Shown piece after piece: positions 51,103 through 60,427 of a stretch of 64,000 nt of DNA (the first letter of the stretch is position 1; every line of letters begins with the position of its first letter). This DNA comes from Parachryseolinea silvisoli (GTDB lineage: Bacteria; Bacteroidota; Bacteroidia; Cytophagales; Cyclobacteriaceae): assembly GCF_021190955.1 (NCBI RefSeq), contig NZ_JAIOAO010000010.1, positions 54,126 through 118,125 on the forward strand, in the 5' to 3' direction. The position numbers and the translations under genes are program-made. Under the pieces are notes generated by a model, which ran no database searches, had not been told where the DNA came from, and saw only the letters and a program-made list of their open reading frames with translations.

Positions 51103-53958
51103 TTATTTGCCCGGCCGGGCTATGGGTCCTAGTCGTTTCACCGGCTGTCGTGAAATCCTGTTTACCTTCATCGAAGAGAACTTCCCGCCACGGGCAGACG
51201 CCCCGCCGGCATCCTCTACCACCAACCCGGCGCGCATGCCGCCATTCAAAGGATCAACAAATAACTCCGATTGTGTTATATTGGTATATACTTCTTCCAC
51301 TTCAGCCGATCCGTCATATTTCTGACGGAACACCGAGGCCTGTGTTTTAGCGTCGTTCGAAAATTCCATCCAGTAGACAAAATCATCGCCCGTATCCAGC
51401 GAGATGCCTAAAATCTCGCGGTTGCGCGTCGCCAGCGTCGTCATCCCTCCCGAACCATCGAGATTACCGGCCTTGATGGTGTTGTAGCCGTCCAGCACAA
51501 ACAACTGCCCGCTGCCGACGTCTACCTTTACATCGATAGGATAGGTCAGTCCATCGCCTTCATCGAACAGATCCGTAAGCCCGCTGCCGTCTACTGCACC
51601 CCGCAATACTTTGAAAGGAGCAATGTCAGGGTAACCGCTGACAATGTACAATGCATCGGCTTCCGGCTCGTACGAAACGCCGGTCGGCAAAATTCCGTGA
51701 GACCCGAAATCATAGAGCATCTCCAGCGCACCGGAACCATCCATATCACCCCGGTAGAGCACGTTTACATAGTCCGTTATATAGACCTTCTGGTGCGCGA
51801 TGTCGAGCGAGAGGTCGAGGACCTGACCGATCCCGTGCTCACCGGAATAAAGCACCTGGTAGCCCGACTGATCGTAGTTGGCCCGCGCGACCGCGGATGG
51901 TCCTCCCGTCACGTCGTCGGCGAAATAAGCTTTCTGTCCGGCAAGATCCAGTGTCAGGGTATATATCGGCTGCACGGCCGAGCTCCGCTCGAAGAGCGTC
52001 GACTCAGAGGGTGGGTCGTTCGTCCGCCGCCTGACTGCGAATTGGGGAGCCGCGTTCTCCGTATAGAGTATATTTCTGACCGGCGCGCCACCCGGCTTCA
52101 CCGTAAAAGAAAGACTGTTGGACGTCACCCCAAATGCCGTTAGGGTAATGTTATACACTCCTGCCGCAACGTTGGGCACGTAGACTGCCACCGTGTTGGG
52201 ATTGACGTCGCCCGGATTTACCAACACAGCCGTTTCCGTACCGAACCGCACGATGTTCTTAACTTCTTTACTGTGTAATTCCGTACCGGTGATCGTCACA
52301 ATCGTGCCGGGTGTACCCTCCGTTACATCGATCGACTGCAGCACAGGGTTACCCGCCACCTCGAACGGTATCGTGTTGCTGGCGCGGCCACCTTGTATGA
52401 CAAATAACGAGTAATCGCCTGGTATCAGATTCTCCGGAACCGTTGCCACGAACTCGGTCGCTGTAACGGAGCTTACGGTAAACCGTACATTGTTTTCGGC
52501 GCCCAGCACCAGGCCGGCTGCGGCATTGAAGTTGCCACCCTTTACCGTAATGGAGGTACCAGGTCGCGCGCTGGCCGGTGAGACCGCCGTCAGAAACGGA
52601 AGCGCCACGGAATTGATCGTATAGGTCGGCGCAACACCGGTCTTACCATCTTTCGTGACCGTCACCGGGCCCGTAATGGCCTGCGGCGGTACTTCCACAA
52701 CGAGTTGCGTAGGCGAGGCGCTGATGATTGTAGCCGTGGCGTTGCCGGCGAAACGCACGGTATTGCCCGAAGCCGTCTCGCCGAAATTTATACCGTCCAG
52801 TTGCACGCGGCTGCCTGCGCTGCCGCTGCGCGGCGACATTGCCAGCACGATCGGCGTTCCCTCGGAAGTCGCCGTAAACACCGGCCCCGGCGTTTCACGA
52901 CCGTTTACCGTGATCGAAACCGGACCGGTCGTGACGCCCGCGGGTACCGTAACCAATAGCTCATTCGTGGTAGCCTTCGTGACGACAGCCTGCTGCCCGT
53001 TGAAGCGGACAATGTTATCTTCTGCTACCGGGCTGAAGTTATGACCTGACAGCGTCACCGCGATGCCTGCATAGCCACTCAGGGGAGTCATCTCGGCGAT
53101 GTTAGGATAAATCAGGAAATCCTGCGGTGTGGTCAGTATAAGTTCAGTATTGTTGATATAGTTCCGAATCGTAATCGGGCCATCGGTCGCGCCCACAGGA
53201 ACCACGACGCGTACTGTGCGCGCGCCGCTTCCGCCCAGGGTGATCGTTGCCGGAATACCCGGGGCAAAGTGGATATTCTGTGCATTCATGCCCCGGCCTT
53301 GTATTTCAATTGTATCGCCCACCACGCCGTGCGTGGGAACTACCCTGTAAATCACTGACGGCTTCACCGTAAACTGCGGCCCGTTTACGCCCATTACGGA
53401 CACGGGACCGTTTTCGGCACCTTGCGGCACAAGCACTGTCAATTCTGTTTTAGAAGACCGGAGTGTCGGGGCTTCCACCCGACCCAGCTTCACATGATTT
53501 CGTACCGCGTTGCGCTGAAAGTTCTCGCCACGAATTACCAGGCTGTCACCCACCCAGGCGTCCACTGGCGTCACTTCGTCAATCACGGGCGGATGTACTT
53601 CGACCGACGGCGCCGTGGCCATCTCGACATCCAGAATATCGACGATCATTTCACCCGACTGTGCACCGTCGGGTACTTCCACAAGAATCTTCTCCGTCGT
53701 GGATCCGGGCAGCGAGTAGGTCACTGCACCCCCGGTAAACGTAATTTCGTTGTAGTCAAATCCCGGGCTGAAACCTTGCCCGGATATTTCAATCGTATCG
53801 CCGAGCTGCACCTCCGACGGCGTAATGCTGAAGATTTTCAGCGGAGGAAGATTTTCTTCTTCCTGGCAGGAATAATAAACCAGTAAAAGCATAACGATCC
53901 CCGGTATGGCAAGCAAACGCGCCACGCTCCGAAGGGGGCCGGACAAGAATGAAAACAT
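51103..53958 (-). CDS. Surface lipoprotein with seven IPT/TIG domains and a C-terminal YWTD-like propeller
   Basis: From ATG 53958 (MFSFLSGPLRSVARLL) the protein has 951 residues, and an upstream ATG at 54021 is possible. The lipobox is YYSC with Cys31 and Glu-rich residues after it. Seven IPT/TIG domains of about 80-90 residues follow from about 38 to 640, each beginning with a pattern like ISITPSEVQLGDTIEISGQGF. The last 280 residues form a propeller with repeats such as QKAYFADDVTGGPSAVARANYDQSG, QKVYITDYVNVLYRGDMDGSG and GQLFVLDGYNTIKAGNLDGSG, as in YWTD/LDL-receptor-like repeats. Proteins of this shape bind ligands at the surface, in some cases as companions of TonB receptors. The ligand is unknown. 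Confidence 0.86.
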   Translation of the reverse strand: MFSFLSGPLRSVARLLAIPGIVMLLLVYYSCQEEENLPPLKIFSITPSEVQLGDTIEISGQGFSPGFDYNEITFTGGAVTYSLPGSTTEKILVEVPDGAQSGEMIVDILDVEMATAPSVEVHPPVIDEVTPVDAWVGDSLVIRGENFQRNAVRNHVKLGRVEAPTLRSSKTELTVLVPQGAENGPVSVMGVNGPQFTVKPSVIYRVVPTHGVVGDTIEIQGRGMNAQNIHFAPGIPATITLGGSGARTVRVVVPVGATDGPITIRNYINNTELILTTPQDFLIYPNIAEMTPLSGYAGIAVTLSGHNFSPVAEDNIVRFNGQQAVVTKATTNELLVTVPAGVTTGPVSITVNGRETPGPVFTATSEGTPIVLAMSPRSGSAGSRVQLDGINFGETASGNTVRFAGNATATIISASPTQLVVEVPPQAITGPVTVTKDGKTGVAPTYTINSVALPFLTAVSPASARPGTSITVKGGNFNAAAGLVLGAENNVRFTVSSVTATEFVATVPENLIPGDYSLFVIQGGRASNTIPFEVAGNPVLQSIDVTEGTPGTIVTITGTELHSKEVKNIVRFGTETAVLVNPGDVNPNTVAVYVPNVAAGVYNITLTAFGVTSNSLSFTVKPGGAPVRNILYTENAAPQFAVRRRTNDPPSESTLFERSSAVQPIYTLTLDLAGQKAYFADDVTGGPSAVARANYDQSGYQVLYSGEHGIGQVLDLSLDIAHQKVYITDYVNVLYRGDMDGSGALEMLYDFGSHGILPTGVSYEPEADALYIVSGYPDIAPFKVLRGAVDGSGLTDLFDEGDGLTYPIDVKVDVGSGQLFVLDGYNTIKAGNLDGSGGMTTLATRNREILGISLDTGDDFVYWMEFSNDAKTQASVFRQKYDGSAEVEEVYTNITQSELFVDPLNGGMRAGLVVEDAGGASARGGKFSSMKVNRISRQPVKRLGPIARPGK

Positions 53959-54033
53959 AGTATGTATATATTTATGCAAAGATTTCAAGTGGTTAATGTC
54001 CTTACGATGATGATCGGTCATGCTCTTTTTTAG

Positions 54034-54076
54034 TGTAGAAAAAGAAGCAGACTGCCTTACGGGGCAGCACTGCTTC
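54034..54076 (-). terminator. Rho-independent terminator after the beta-helix gene
   Basis: On the minus strand GAAGCAG-t-GCTGCC pairs with GGCAG-t-CTGCTTC (54044-54076), followed by TTTTTCT. It separates the beta-helix gene from the TIG gene, so the TIG-LRR pair likely has its own promoter or relies on read-through. Confidence 0.85.
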
Positions 54077-54148
54077 AGGATTTCTCAGTCCAGGTTCAAG
54101 TCAAAGGCAAATGGTGTTGGTCACCGGAGTTGTTGTTGTTGTTTGTTC

Positions 54149-55726
54149 TTACAGGATGTTAACGTCACCGTCGTTCGGATATGACGCTGTTTCAGGCTGC
54201 CAGTTGATCCAGCCCGAAGATGTGTTCCAGCCATTGTCGTCGGCAACGCGACGAGCACCAATGTAGTAGGTAGTGGTCGCAGTAGTCGAAGTTGTGTTCG
54301 CAGTAAAGAAAGCATTGATTGCGTTGGCGTTTGTACCTTGCGTCAACACCGGCGATGTATAGGTGCCAGAGGTAGCGAGGGGTGTGAAGTTCACAGCGGT
54401 CAGCAACCAGGCTGTAGACGACAGGCCGCTGGCGCGATAGATACCACCGTTGGTCGCATTCGTAGCCGCGCAAACCGTAGCGGAAGTAGCTACGTTCGTA
54501 GCGCTCACAGACCAAACATTGTTCGGAGCAACAGGCTCAACCACGATCGGAGTCGCGATAGACTGAGGACGTACGGCCAGGTTGTTTCTGAAGATCACGT
54601 CGCCAGGGGCTGCAACCGCAGGAGTCGAAAGAATCGAAGCAGGATCCGCGTAAACCTGGTTTCTTTTCCAGCCTACAACAATCGTGTTGTAAACATCGAT
54701 ACCAGTTCTTCTGCGAAGATGCAGACCGTCGTTATACAGTGAGTTGTACGTGTTCGAGCATTGAATAGGACCGATAACCGTGAAGTTGCTGAAGATCGCA
54801 GACGTGCGCGGAGTAGCCGTGCTACCAGTTCCGTCGTTGTCAGACTCGAAACCGTTCGAAGCAGATACATCGGCAGCGGCAGGGTCGCGTGATACAACGC
54901 CAAACTGTACTTTACCGGAATAACCGAAGTCAGTATCGAAGTCATCGTCCAGGTTCTTGTGCGAGATCAGGTATTTAGCGTTTACAGTACCGCCGAACCA
55001 CTCGAAGCCGTCATCAGCACCAGACGATACTTGCACGTGATCGATTACTGTACCGCTGCCTACACCGGCCATCGTCAGACCGTTTTTCTCGCTGTTGGCA
55101 ACACCCGGCAGTGCGATACCGCCGAATTCGATACGCACATAGCTGAAAGTACCCGAAGATTCGCCGTTGAAGCTATCGACGTTGCTACCATACGTAGGCG
55201 CAGGGCTGGTGGGGTGCGTGATGTCATTGGGGAAACCCTCTGCTTTGATAGGAGCTGTTTGGTTTACACGAGCCCGGCCCAGGAGGTAAATACCACCCCA
55301 GTCGCCGCGTGCACGCGTGCCGGCATCGGCAGTGCTGGTAAAGATGATCGGGCTGGCCGCCGTACCGGTGGCATTAATCTTAGCGCCCACTACGGCCGTC
55401 AGGGAAGCACGCGATGCCTTCTGGCCACGAATGGTTGTACCGGCAGCGATATTCAGCTGCTTGGTGGCAGGAACACGAACGTCGCCGCAAAGGCAATACA
55501 GTGTATCCTTCACCCAGTTCAGCTCGCCGTCTTTCAGGTTATACATAATGTCAGCCTTAGCCTTGCAGGCAGCCAGGTTGGCAGCGCCAACATACTTGAT
55601 AGGCAGGTTGATTTCTTCAGAAGCAACAGCGCCAGGCTTTACATCTTCTGCTGCATCCTGACATGAAAACATACCCGTCGCCAGGGCAGTCGCGCATACA
55701 GCGCTTAAAAGGAATTTGTTTTTCAT
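54149..55726 (-). CDS. Right-handed beta-helix lipoprotein associated with the TonB receptor
   Basis: The 525-residue lipoprotein has a lipobox MFSC (Cys22). Its central region (about 75-370) looks like a parallel beta-helix, with strands such as KINATGTAASPIIFTS, GDWGGIYLLGRARV, FSYVRIEFGGIAL, GTVIDHVQVSSGADDGFEWFGG, KYLISHKNLDDDFDTDFGYSG and TGIDVYNTIVVGWKRN. The pattern GDWGGI recurs in uncharacterised Bacteroidota proteins encoded beside TonB receptors. It has no clear catalytic residues of a polysaccharide lyase. It takes the position of SusD, so it may be the ligand-binding partner of the receptor (inference). It is preceded by a possible leader ORF and hairpin. Confidence 0.82.
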   Translation of the reverse strand: MKNKFLLSAVCATALATGMFSCQDAAEDVKPGAVASEEINLPIKYVGAANLAACKAKADIMYNLKDGELNWVKDTLYCLCGDVRVPATKQLNIAAGTTIRGQKASRASLTAVVGAKINATGTAASPIIFTSTADAGTRARGDWGGIYLLGRARVNQTAPIKAEGFPNDITHPTSPAPTYGSNVDSFNGESSGTFSYVRIEFGGIALPGVANSEKNGLTMAGVGSGTVIDHVQVSSGADDGFEWFGGTVNAKYLISHKNLDDDFDTDFGYSGKVQFGVVSRDPAAADVSASNGFESDNDGTGSTATPRTSAIFSNFTVIGPIQCSNTYNSLYNDGLHLRRRTGIDVYNTIVVGWKRNQVYADPASILSTPAVAAPGDVIFRNNLAVRPQSIATPIVVEPVAPNNVWSVSATNVATSATVCAATNATNGGIYRASGLSSTAWLLTAVNFTPLATSGTYTSPVLTQGTNANAINAFFTANTTSTTATTTYYIGARRVADDNGWNTSSGWINWQPETASYPNDGDVNIL

Positions 55727-55788
55727 TGTGTCTTAATTAAGTTTGTATTAAGTTTAATTATGGAACTGGACTGAGTTCCGTATTTCAT
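55723..55788 (-). CDS. Possible 21-residue leader peptide overlapping the beta-helix start
   Basis: A short frame from ATG 55788 reads MKYGTQSSSIIKLNTNLIKTQ and its TGA at 55725-55723 overlaps the ATG of the beta-helix gene as ATGA. The sequence before each ATG is the same, GACACAATGAAA, as though the start region were duplicated. This would allow translational coupling or attenuation. The peptide resembles no known protein, and the duplication alone could explain the frame. Confidence 0.35.
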   Translation of the reverse strand: MKYGTQSSSIIKLNTNLIKTQ

Positions 55789-55794
55789 TGTGTC

Positions 55795-55824
55795 ATTGCG
55801 CCCCGTTTCGCCGCGGGGCGCAAT
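55795..55824. promoter_or_regulatory. GC-rich hairpin between TonB receptor and beta-helix gene
   Basis: ATTGCGCCCCG and CGGGGCGCAAT are exact inverted copies around an 8-nt loop, an 11-bp stem. For the leftward transcript no U-tract follows, so it probably marks RNA processing or stability between two genes expressed at different levels rather than termination. The other direction has a CTTTTTT tail but no rightward gene is present. Confidence 0.6.
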
Positions 55825-55917
55825 CTTTTTTAGGTTGTTGGTTATATTTTTTCACTCATGGTCTTTTCATCATGGTTCATTACACACCGCTCCGCCGCAT
55901 GTTATACCTGCCTTGCC

Positions 55918-58900
55918 TCAGAAGGTCAGGTTGATTCCCAGCATCCAGTAGCTGCCGGGTTTGTATCGCTGAAATGTATAGTCCTTGTAGGGCAGCTTTG
56001 TCCACCGATCCGGATTGTATTTCTCGTCGCGGTCGTAATCGCGGTATAGCTTGCGGGGTTGATTCAGAATATCCTGAACGCCGGCGCGAAATTCCAGCTG
56101 CTTCGTCAGCTTCTGGCGGTACGTCAGGTCGAGCACGTGCCGGGGCATTTCGTAGGTGGCGGGAAAATTATAGGTTCCTGCATAGACCAGCCGTTGCCCC
56201 AGCACATTGTATAACAACGAGATTTTCGTACCCCACTCGGGATGTTCGAAATACAGGCCTGCATTGATAACATATTTGGCCGTACCCTCCAACTGGCGCT
56301 CTTTGGGACGCGAGTCGCGAAAGTTGCCCGGTTGGGTGGCGAACAGGCTGTCGGCAAACTCTACCTCGCTATCCAGCAAGGCCAGGTTGGCGATCGTCGA
56401 AAAGTATCGCGCCCACCGCACCGGCAGAAAATTTAACCCCTGACGAATCTCCAGCTCGACGCCCTGTACCCTGGCGTGGGGCGTGTTAGAAAAAAACATC
56501 TGCTCGTTTTTGCCGTCGGTAGAAATATAGGGCTCGATGGCGTCTTCGATGCGCTTGTGGAATACACCCACCGAAATGAACTCCGATTCACTGGAGTACC
56601 ACTCCACCCGCAGATCATAATTATCGATCCGGGCATCCACCAGCTGGCTGTTACCGCTTTGCAGAAGCTCGAGCCGCGGATCGTTCACCGCAATCGGAAC
56701 CATCTCCCGGTAGTTCGGGCGGTTAATCGTCTGGCCGAAAGCCGCACGTACCACGACATCTTCCCGGATGTTATACTTCAGGTTGATCGACGGCAACCAG
56801 TACGACGCCGTGCGGTCTACCACCGTCGAGTCTGCCCGGAGCCGGAGGATATAAGGCGTCATAATTTCCAGGTCCTGACGCTCGTACCGAACACCGCCGT
56901 AAGCGCTCAACCGCTTAGGAATTATAGGAAGGTTTACTGCGACGTATCCCGCAACGATGTTACCCGTAAACCTATATTGTCCCGATAAATAGTTATTGTC
57001 GAAAATAAACAACCCGTTGCCACCTTCTCGAAAATTATCCGGATTGAACACTTTCTCGGCATCAAACTGGTCAACGCGCTCCCCCTCGGCCGTTGTCAGG
57101 TAACGCGGCAGCTGGTCGGGGTCCGTGCTGATGTTAATTAGCCGGCCGTCGATGTCACGCGTCTTCTTCTCATCGAATGCGCCCACCTTCACCGAGATAT
57201 CTTTCCCGAATTTCTTTTCATAATCCAGGAAGCCAGTAAAGTTCTCTTCGTGCGAATCAGAGTAATACAACGAGTTGGCAATGGAAAACGCGCCTAGCTG
57301 ATTTCCCACCAGCAGAGAACGTTTCTCATCCTTCTCGCCATTGCTGCCTTGCAGGTATAACATCCGCTGCCCCGGCAGCTCGTCTTTCGAGACACTGTAA
57401 CCACCGCTCCAATTCAGCTGGTGATCATGCTTTTTTCCGAACGTATGGTTGCCTGCCAGCTGCGCGGTGAGTATAGAGCGGCTGCGGTAGGTATAAAACA
57501 CCTTGGTAGAATAGCCCAGGTCGAGGTCGTTGATGTAGTTGAAACCGTCGCGCACGTAGGTCTCGTCAGAGCCTAGCTGGTTAAAGATCCCCTTCAGCTC
57601 CAGCGAGTGGTTGGGATTGATGCGCAGCCGCAGGTTCTGCAACAGCCCCCAACGCGCACTTTTACGACTGATCGTGTCTTCGTAAGACCGGGCATCGTTC
57701 AGCTTCCCTTTTTCATCATAATACCGAGACGGATAAAAATTCTGGTTGATGATCTGTGTGGTTTGCGTGGTATTGATCGACGTCAGATTATTCAGTCGCA
57801 TTTTGCCCAGCATCCACGAGTCGTAGTAATTAACGCCGGCCCGATAGTCGAGGGGCGCCTTATCGCGCTGCAGGTTCCAGCGGCTGTACAGCTTCTTACC
57901 CCACTGTGCGTTGGCAGCCAGCTCTTCCGACGAAATCAACATCAGCTTACGGGTGCGGCCATCGGCGTTCACCTGCTCCGGCGATGTGCCGGGAATTTGG
58001 AATATTGCCGGGAAACCGTCGGGCAGCGCACGCGTGCCATCGTCTTTGCCCAACCAATCGCTCCCACCACCATCATAGGTATAATAGTCCTTGCCGGTGC
58101 TCTGGTCGCGTACCCAACCCGACAGGTTGATTTCGAACTGACGGGCAATGGCGGTATTCTTCGTTTCTACTTTAATCACGCCACCGGCCCAGTCGGCCAG
58201 CAGGTCGGGCGCCGGACTGCGGTATACCGTCATTTTGTCGATCATGTTGCTGGGCAATAGATCATAAGAAAAAGCACGCCGGTCGGTTTCCGAGCTCGGT
58301 GCAACCATGTCATTCAGGATGGTGAGATTATACCGCTCGTGCATGCCGCGGATATTCACAAAGTTGTTGAGCACCGATACACCAGGAAGCCGACGGGCCA
58401 CCTCACCGGCGTCCTGATCGATCGACCGGTTGATCTGCTGTGCCGAGATTCCCGTGATGATGATCGGCGACTGCCGGATGGAGCTAACCATTGCACCTTC
58501 GTTTGTCTCTACGACATTGCCCGACAACACGCCGTTTCCGATAATCTCAATGGACTGTAGCTCGGTCTTGGACGTGCTGAGCTTATGGTCGATCTGTGTA
58601 ACCTGCCCGGCCTGCACGTGCACATCGCGTAGCACCGATGTTTCATATCCGATATACGACACCGCCAACTGGTATATACCCGGTGTCACGTCTTTGATTT
58701 CATAGTGACCATTCACGTCGGTGCTGCCGCCCAACGATGTGCCGAGTACACGCACGCTGGCGCCGATCAGAGGCTCTCCCGACTGGGCATCCGACAGGAT
58801 ACCCTGCACCGTACCCTTAGCCTCTGCGCGGGGTGGTGGCGATAGTTTATAGATGACAATGATACCTTTGAAATCGCGATACCCCAGCCCTGTACCTTTC

Positions 58901-59190
58901 AATACCTGGCGCAACGCGTCGACCACGCTTACATGATCCCGCTCGAAGGTAATGCGGGTGTTTTTATTGAGGTCGGCGTCGTTATAGGTAATGCTGAGGC
59001 CGCTCTTTTTGCTGATCTCGTCCAGCGCACGGGGCAACGGTATACTGGTGAAATGAATGGAGATAAAGATATCTTCTTGCGGATCAGGAGTAGGACTGGC
59101 TTGGAGCCACAAGGGCAACAAGCACAGTCCCAGGAACAATAGTAGGTTAGGAAGTTGGGTTAAAGAGGTCTTTGTAGAAAATAGCATCAT
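55918..59190 (-). CDS. TonB-dependent receptor with STN and carboxypeptidase-like domains (non-SusC)
   Basis: The 1090-residue receptor has a signal (to about 31), an STN domain at 42-116 (LPRALDEISKKSGLSITYND...), a carboxypeptidase-regulatory-like domain (127-205), a plug with INRSIDQDAGEVARRLPGVSVLN and FVNIRGMHERYNLTILNDM, and a barrel ending YWMLGINLTF. It lacks the SusC signature and no SusD gene follows. The FecR and ECF sigma genes upstream with the STN domain mean it can signal its own ligand across the membranes. Its ligand is unknown: it could be a siderophore, protein or glycan. Confidence 0.94.
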   Translation of the reverse strand: MMLFSTKTSLTQLPNLLLFLGLCLLPLWLQASPTPDPQEDIFISIHFTSIPLPRALDEISKKSGLSITYNDADLNKNTRITFERDHVSVVDALRQVLKGTGLGYRDFKGIIVIYKLSPPPRAEAKGTVQGILSDAQSGEPLIGASVRVLGTSLGGSTDVNGHYEIKDVTPGIYQLAVSYIGYETSVLRDVHVQAGQVTQIDHKLSTSKTELQSIEIIGNGVLSGNVVETNEGAMVSSIRQSPIIITGISAQQINRSIDQDAGEVARRLPGVSVLNNFVNIRGMHERYNLTILNDMVAPSSETDRRAFSYDLLPSNMIDKMTVYRSPAPDLLADWAGGVIKVETKNTAIARQFEINLSGWVRDQSTGKDYYTYDGGGSDWLGKDDGTRALPDGFPAIFQIPGTSPEQVNADGRTRKLMLISSEELAANAQWGKKLYSRWNLQRDKAPLDYRAGVNYYDSWMLGKMRLNNLTSINTTQTTQIINQNFYPSRYYDEKGKLNDARSYEDTISRKSARWGLLQNLRLRINPNHSLELKGIFNQLGSDETYVRDGFNYINDLDLGYSTKVFYTYRSRSILTAQLAGNHTFGKKHDHQLNWSGGYSVSKDELPGQRMLYLQGSNGEKDEKRSLLVGNQLGAFSIANSLYYSDSHEENFTGFLDYEKKFGKDISVKVGAFDEKKTRDIDGRLINISTDPDQLPRYLTTAEGERVDQFDAEKVFNPDNFREGGNGLFIFDNNYLSGQYRFTGNIVAGYVAVNLPIIPKRLSAYGGVRYERQDLEIMTPYILRLRADSTVVDRTASYWLPSINLKYNIREDVVVRAAFGQTINRPNYREMVPIAVNDPRLELLQSGNSQLVDARIDNYDLRVEWYSSESEFISVGVFHKRIEDAIEPYISTDGKNEQMFFSNTPHARVQGVELEIRQGLNFLPVRWARYFSTIANLALLDSEVEFADSLFATQPGNFRDSRPKERQLEGTAKYVINAGLYFEHPEWGTKISLLYNVLGQRLVYAGTYNFPATYEMPRHVLDLTYRQKLTKQLEFRAGVQDILNQPRKLYRDYDRDEKYNPDRWTKLPYKDYTFQRYKPGSYWMLGINLTF

Positions 59191-59338
59191 ATATAATTAT
59201 TCGACAGGCTTTTTATACACAGTTAAAGACGACAGTGCCGCGCCGGTGAAGGCAAACGAATCTCAGGCCACACCGAAATGCCGGGTAGCGTCACTATTTT
59301 TCGAACGACTAAAATCCTGGAGCAGCGTCGGCCGACCG

Positions 59339-60376
59339 CTAGCGGCAGCTGCTCTGTGTGTGAATTACTACTTTACTACCGTCCAGGGTATAGGTGATCT
59401 TACCGGTAATCTGTAAGGCCTCCAGCACATCGCGCAACGAGATCCCGGCGTAGTAATCTGCGGTAAAAGAACATGTGGCACTCGTTGTCGGTGGCTGCAC
59501 CGTGATCGAGACCCCATACCAGCGTTCTAATGTTAAAACCATTTCTATCAAAGTCGCTTGCCGGAAGACCAGGCGCCCCTCACGCCACGCCGACACCTGC
59601 CCCACGGCAATGGAGTCGCCGCACACGGTATGGTCCACACGGTCGTACCACACCCGGTGATTAGGCGTTAATCGCGTCAGCTCGCGGTCATGCTCCAGCG
59701 AATCCGATATGCCCACGGCCACCTTACCTGTCGCGACCGTGACATAGATCGGCTCATCCGCATGCGGATACGCCTTGACATTAAAAGAAGTACCCAGCAC
59801 CCGCGTATAAAAATTGTCGACGTGCACAAAGAAGGGCTTACGCTCGTCGTGCGTCACTTCAAAGAAGGCCTCGCCGCTCAAATATATATTACGCGTATCG
59901 CCGCGGAATTTTTCAGGAAAGCTCAGGCGTGAAGCCGTATTCATCCATACCCGGCTGCCGTCTGGCAAGCGCACCGAGAGCTGTTGGCCGGGGGCCGTGG
60001 TATACGTAATGGTTTCAATGGGATCGATGATGTCCAGCACATCGTGGCGGAACACATACGCCGCACCGGCGAGCAACATCAAGACTACACTGGCAGCGGC
60101 GTAATACCAGGAGAACGGTATTGCCTTTCGCACGCCAATGCGCCGTTGTATCCGGCTGTAACGCTCTTTCGAGAGCACGCTGAGATCGTCGGAAATGCCC
60201 TCCGGAAGCTCCGCCCACTTCGCCTGCATGAATGTATCAAGGGCTTGCTCGAGTGCCGGGTCCGCCATGTGTTTACGAGCCTGCCGTACCTCTTCCGGCG
60301 AACAGGCGCCGGCCAGATACTTTTCCAGTAGATCTTGAATGGCTGTCGGTAATTTCACAGGTTCTTGCATGTACAT
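59339..60376 (-). CDS. fecR: FecR family anti-sigma factor, non-SusC receptor locus
   Basis: The 345-residue protein has an N-terminal cytoplasmic part with LLEKYLAGACSPEEVRQARKHMADP and a membrane helix at about 90-108 (YYAAASVVLMLLAGAAYVF). The periplasmic FecR domain carries QLSVRLPDGSRVWMNTASRLSFPEKF, AFFEVTHDERKPFFVHVDNF and GTSFNVKAY, and a C-terminal DUF4974-type segment follows. It should pair with the ECF sigma gene 51 bp upstream and receive the signal from the STN domain of the receptor 148 bp downstream. Confidence 0.95.
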   Translation of the reverse strand: MYMQEPVKLPTAIQDLLEKYLAGACSPEEVRQARKHMADPALEQALDTFMQAKWAELPEGISDDLSVLSKERYSRIQRRIGVRKAIPFSWYYAAASVVLMLLAGAAYVFRHDVLDIIDPIETITYTTAPGQQLSVRLPDGSRVWMNTASRLSFPEKFRGDTRNIYLSGEAFFEVTHDERKPFFVHVDNFYTRVLGTSFNVKAYPHADEPIYVTVATGKVAVGISDSLEHDRELTRLTPNHRVWYDRVDHTVCGDSIAVGQVSAWREGRLVFRQATLIEMVLTLERWYGVSITVQPPTTSATCSFTADYYAGISLRDVLEALQITGKITYTLDGSKVVIHTQSSCR

Positions 60377-60427
60377 TCATATTACACCACGCAAGGTACC
60401 TGAGGACTATTGGCCGCTACATTATGT

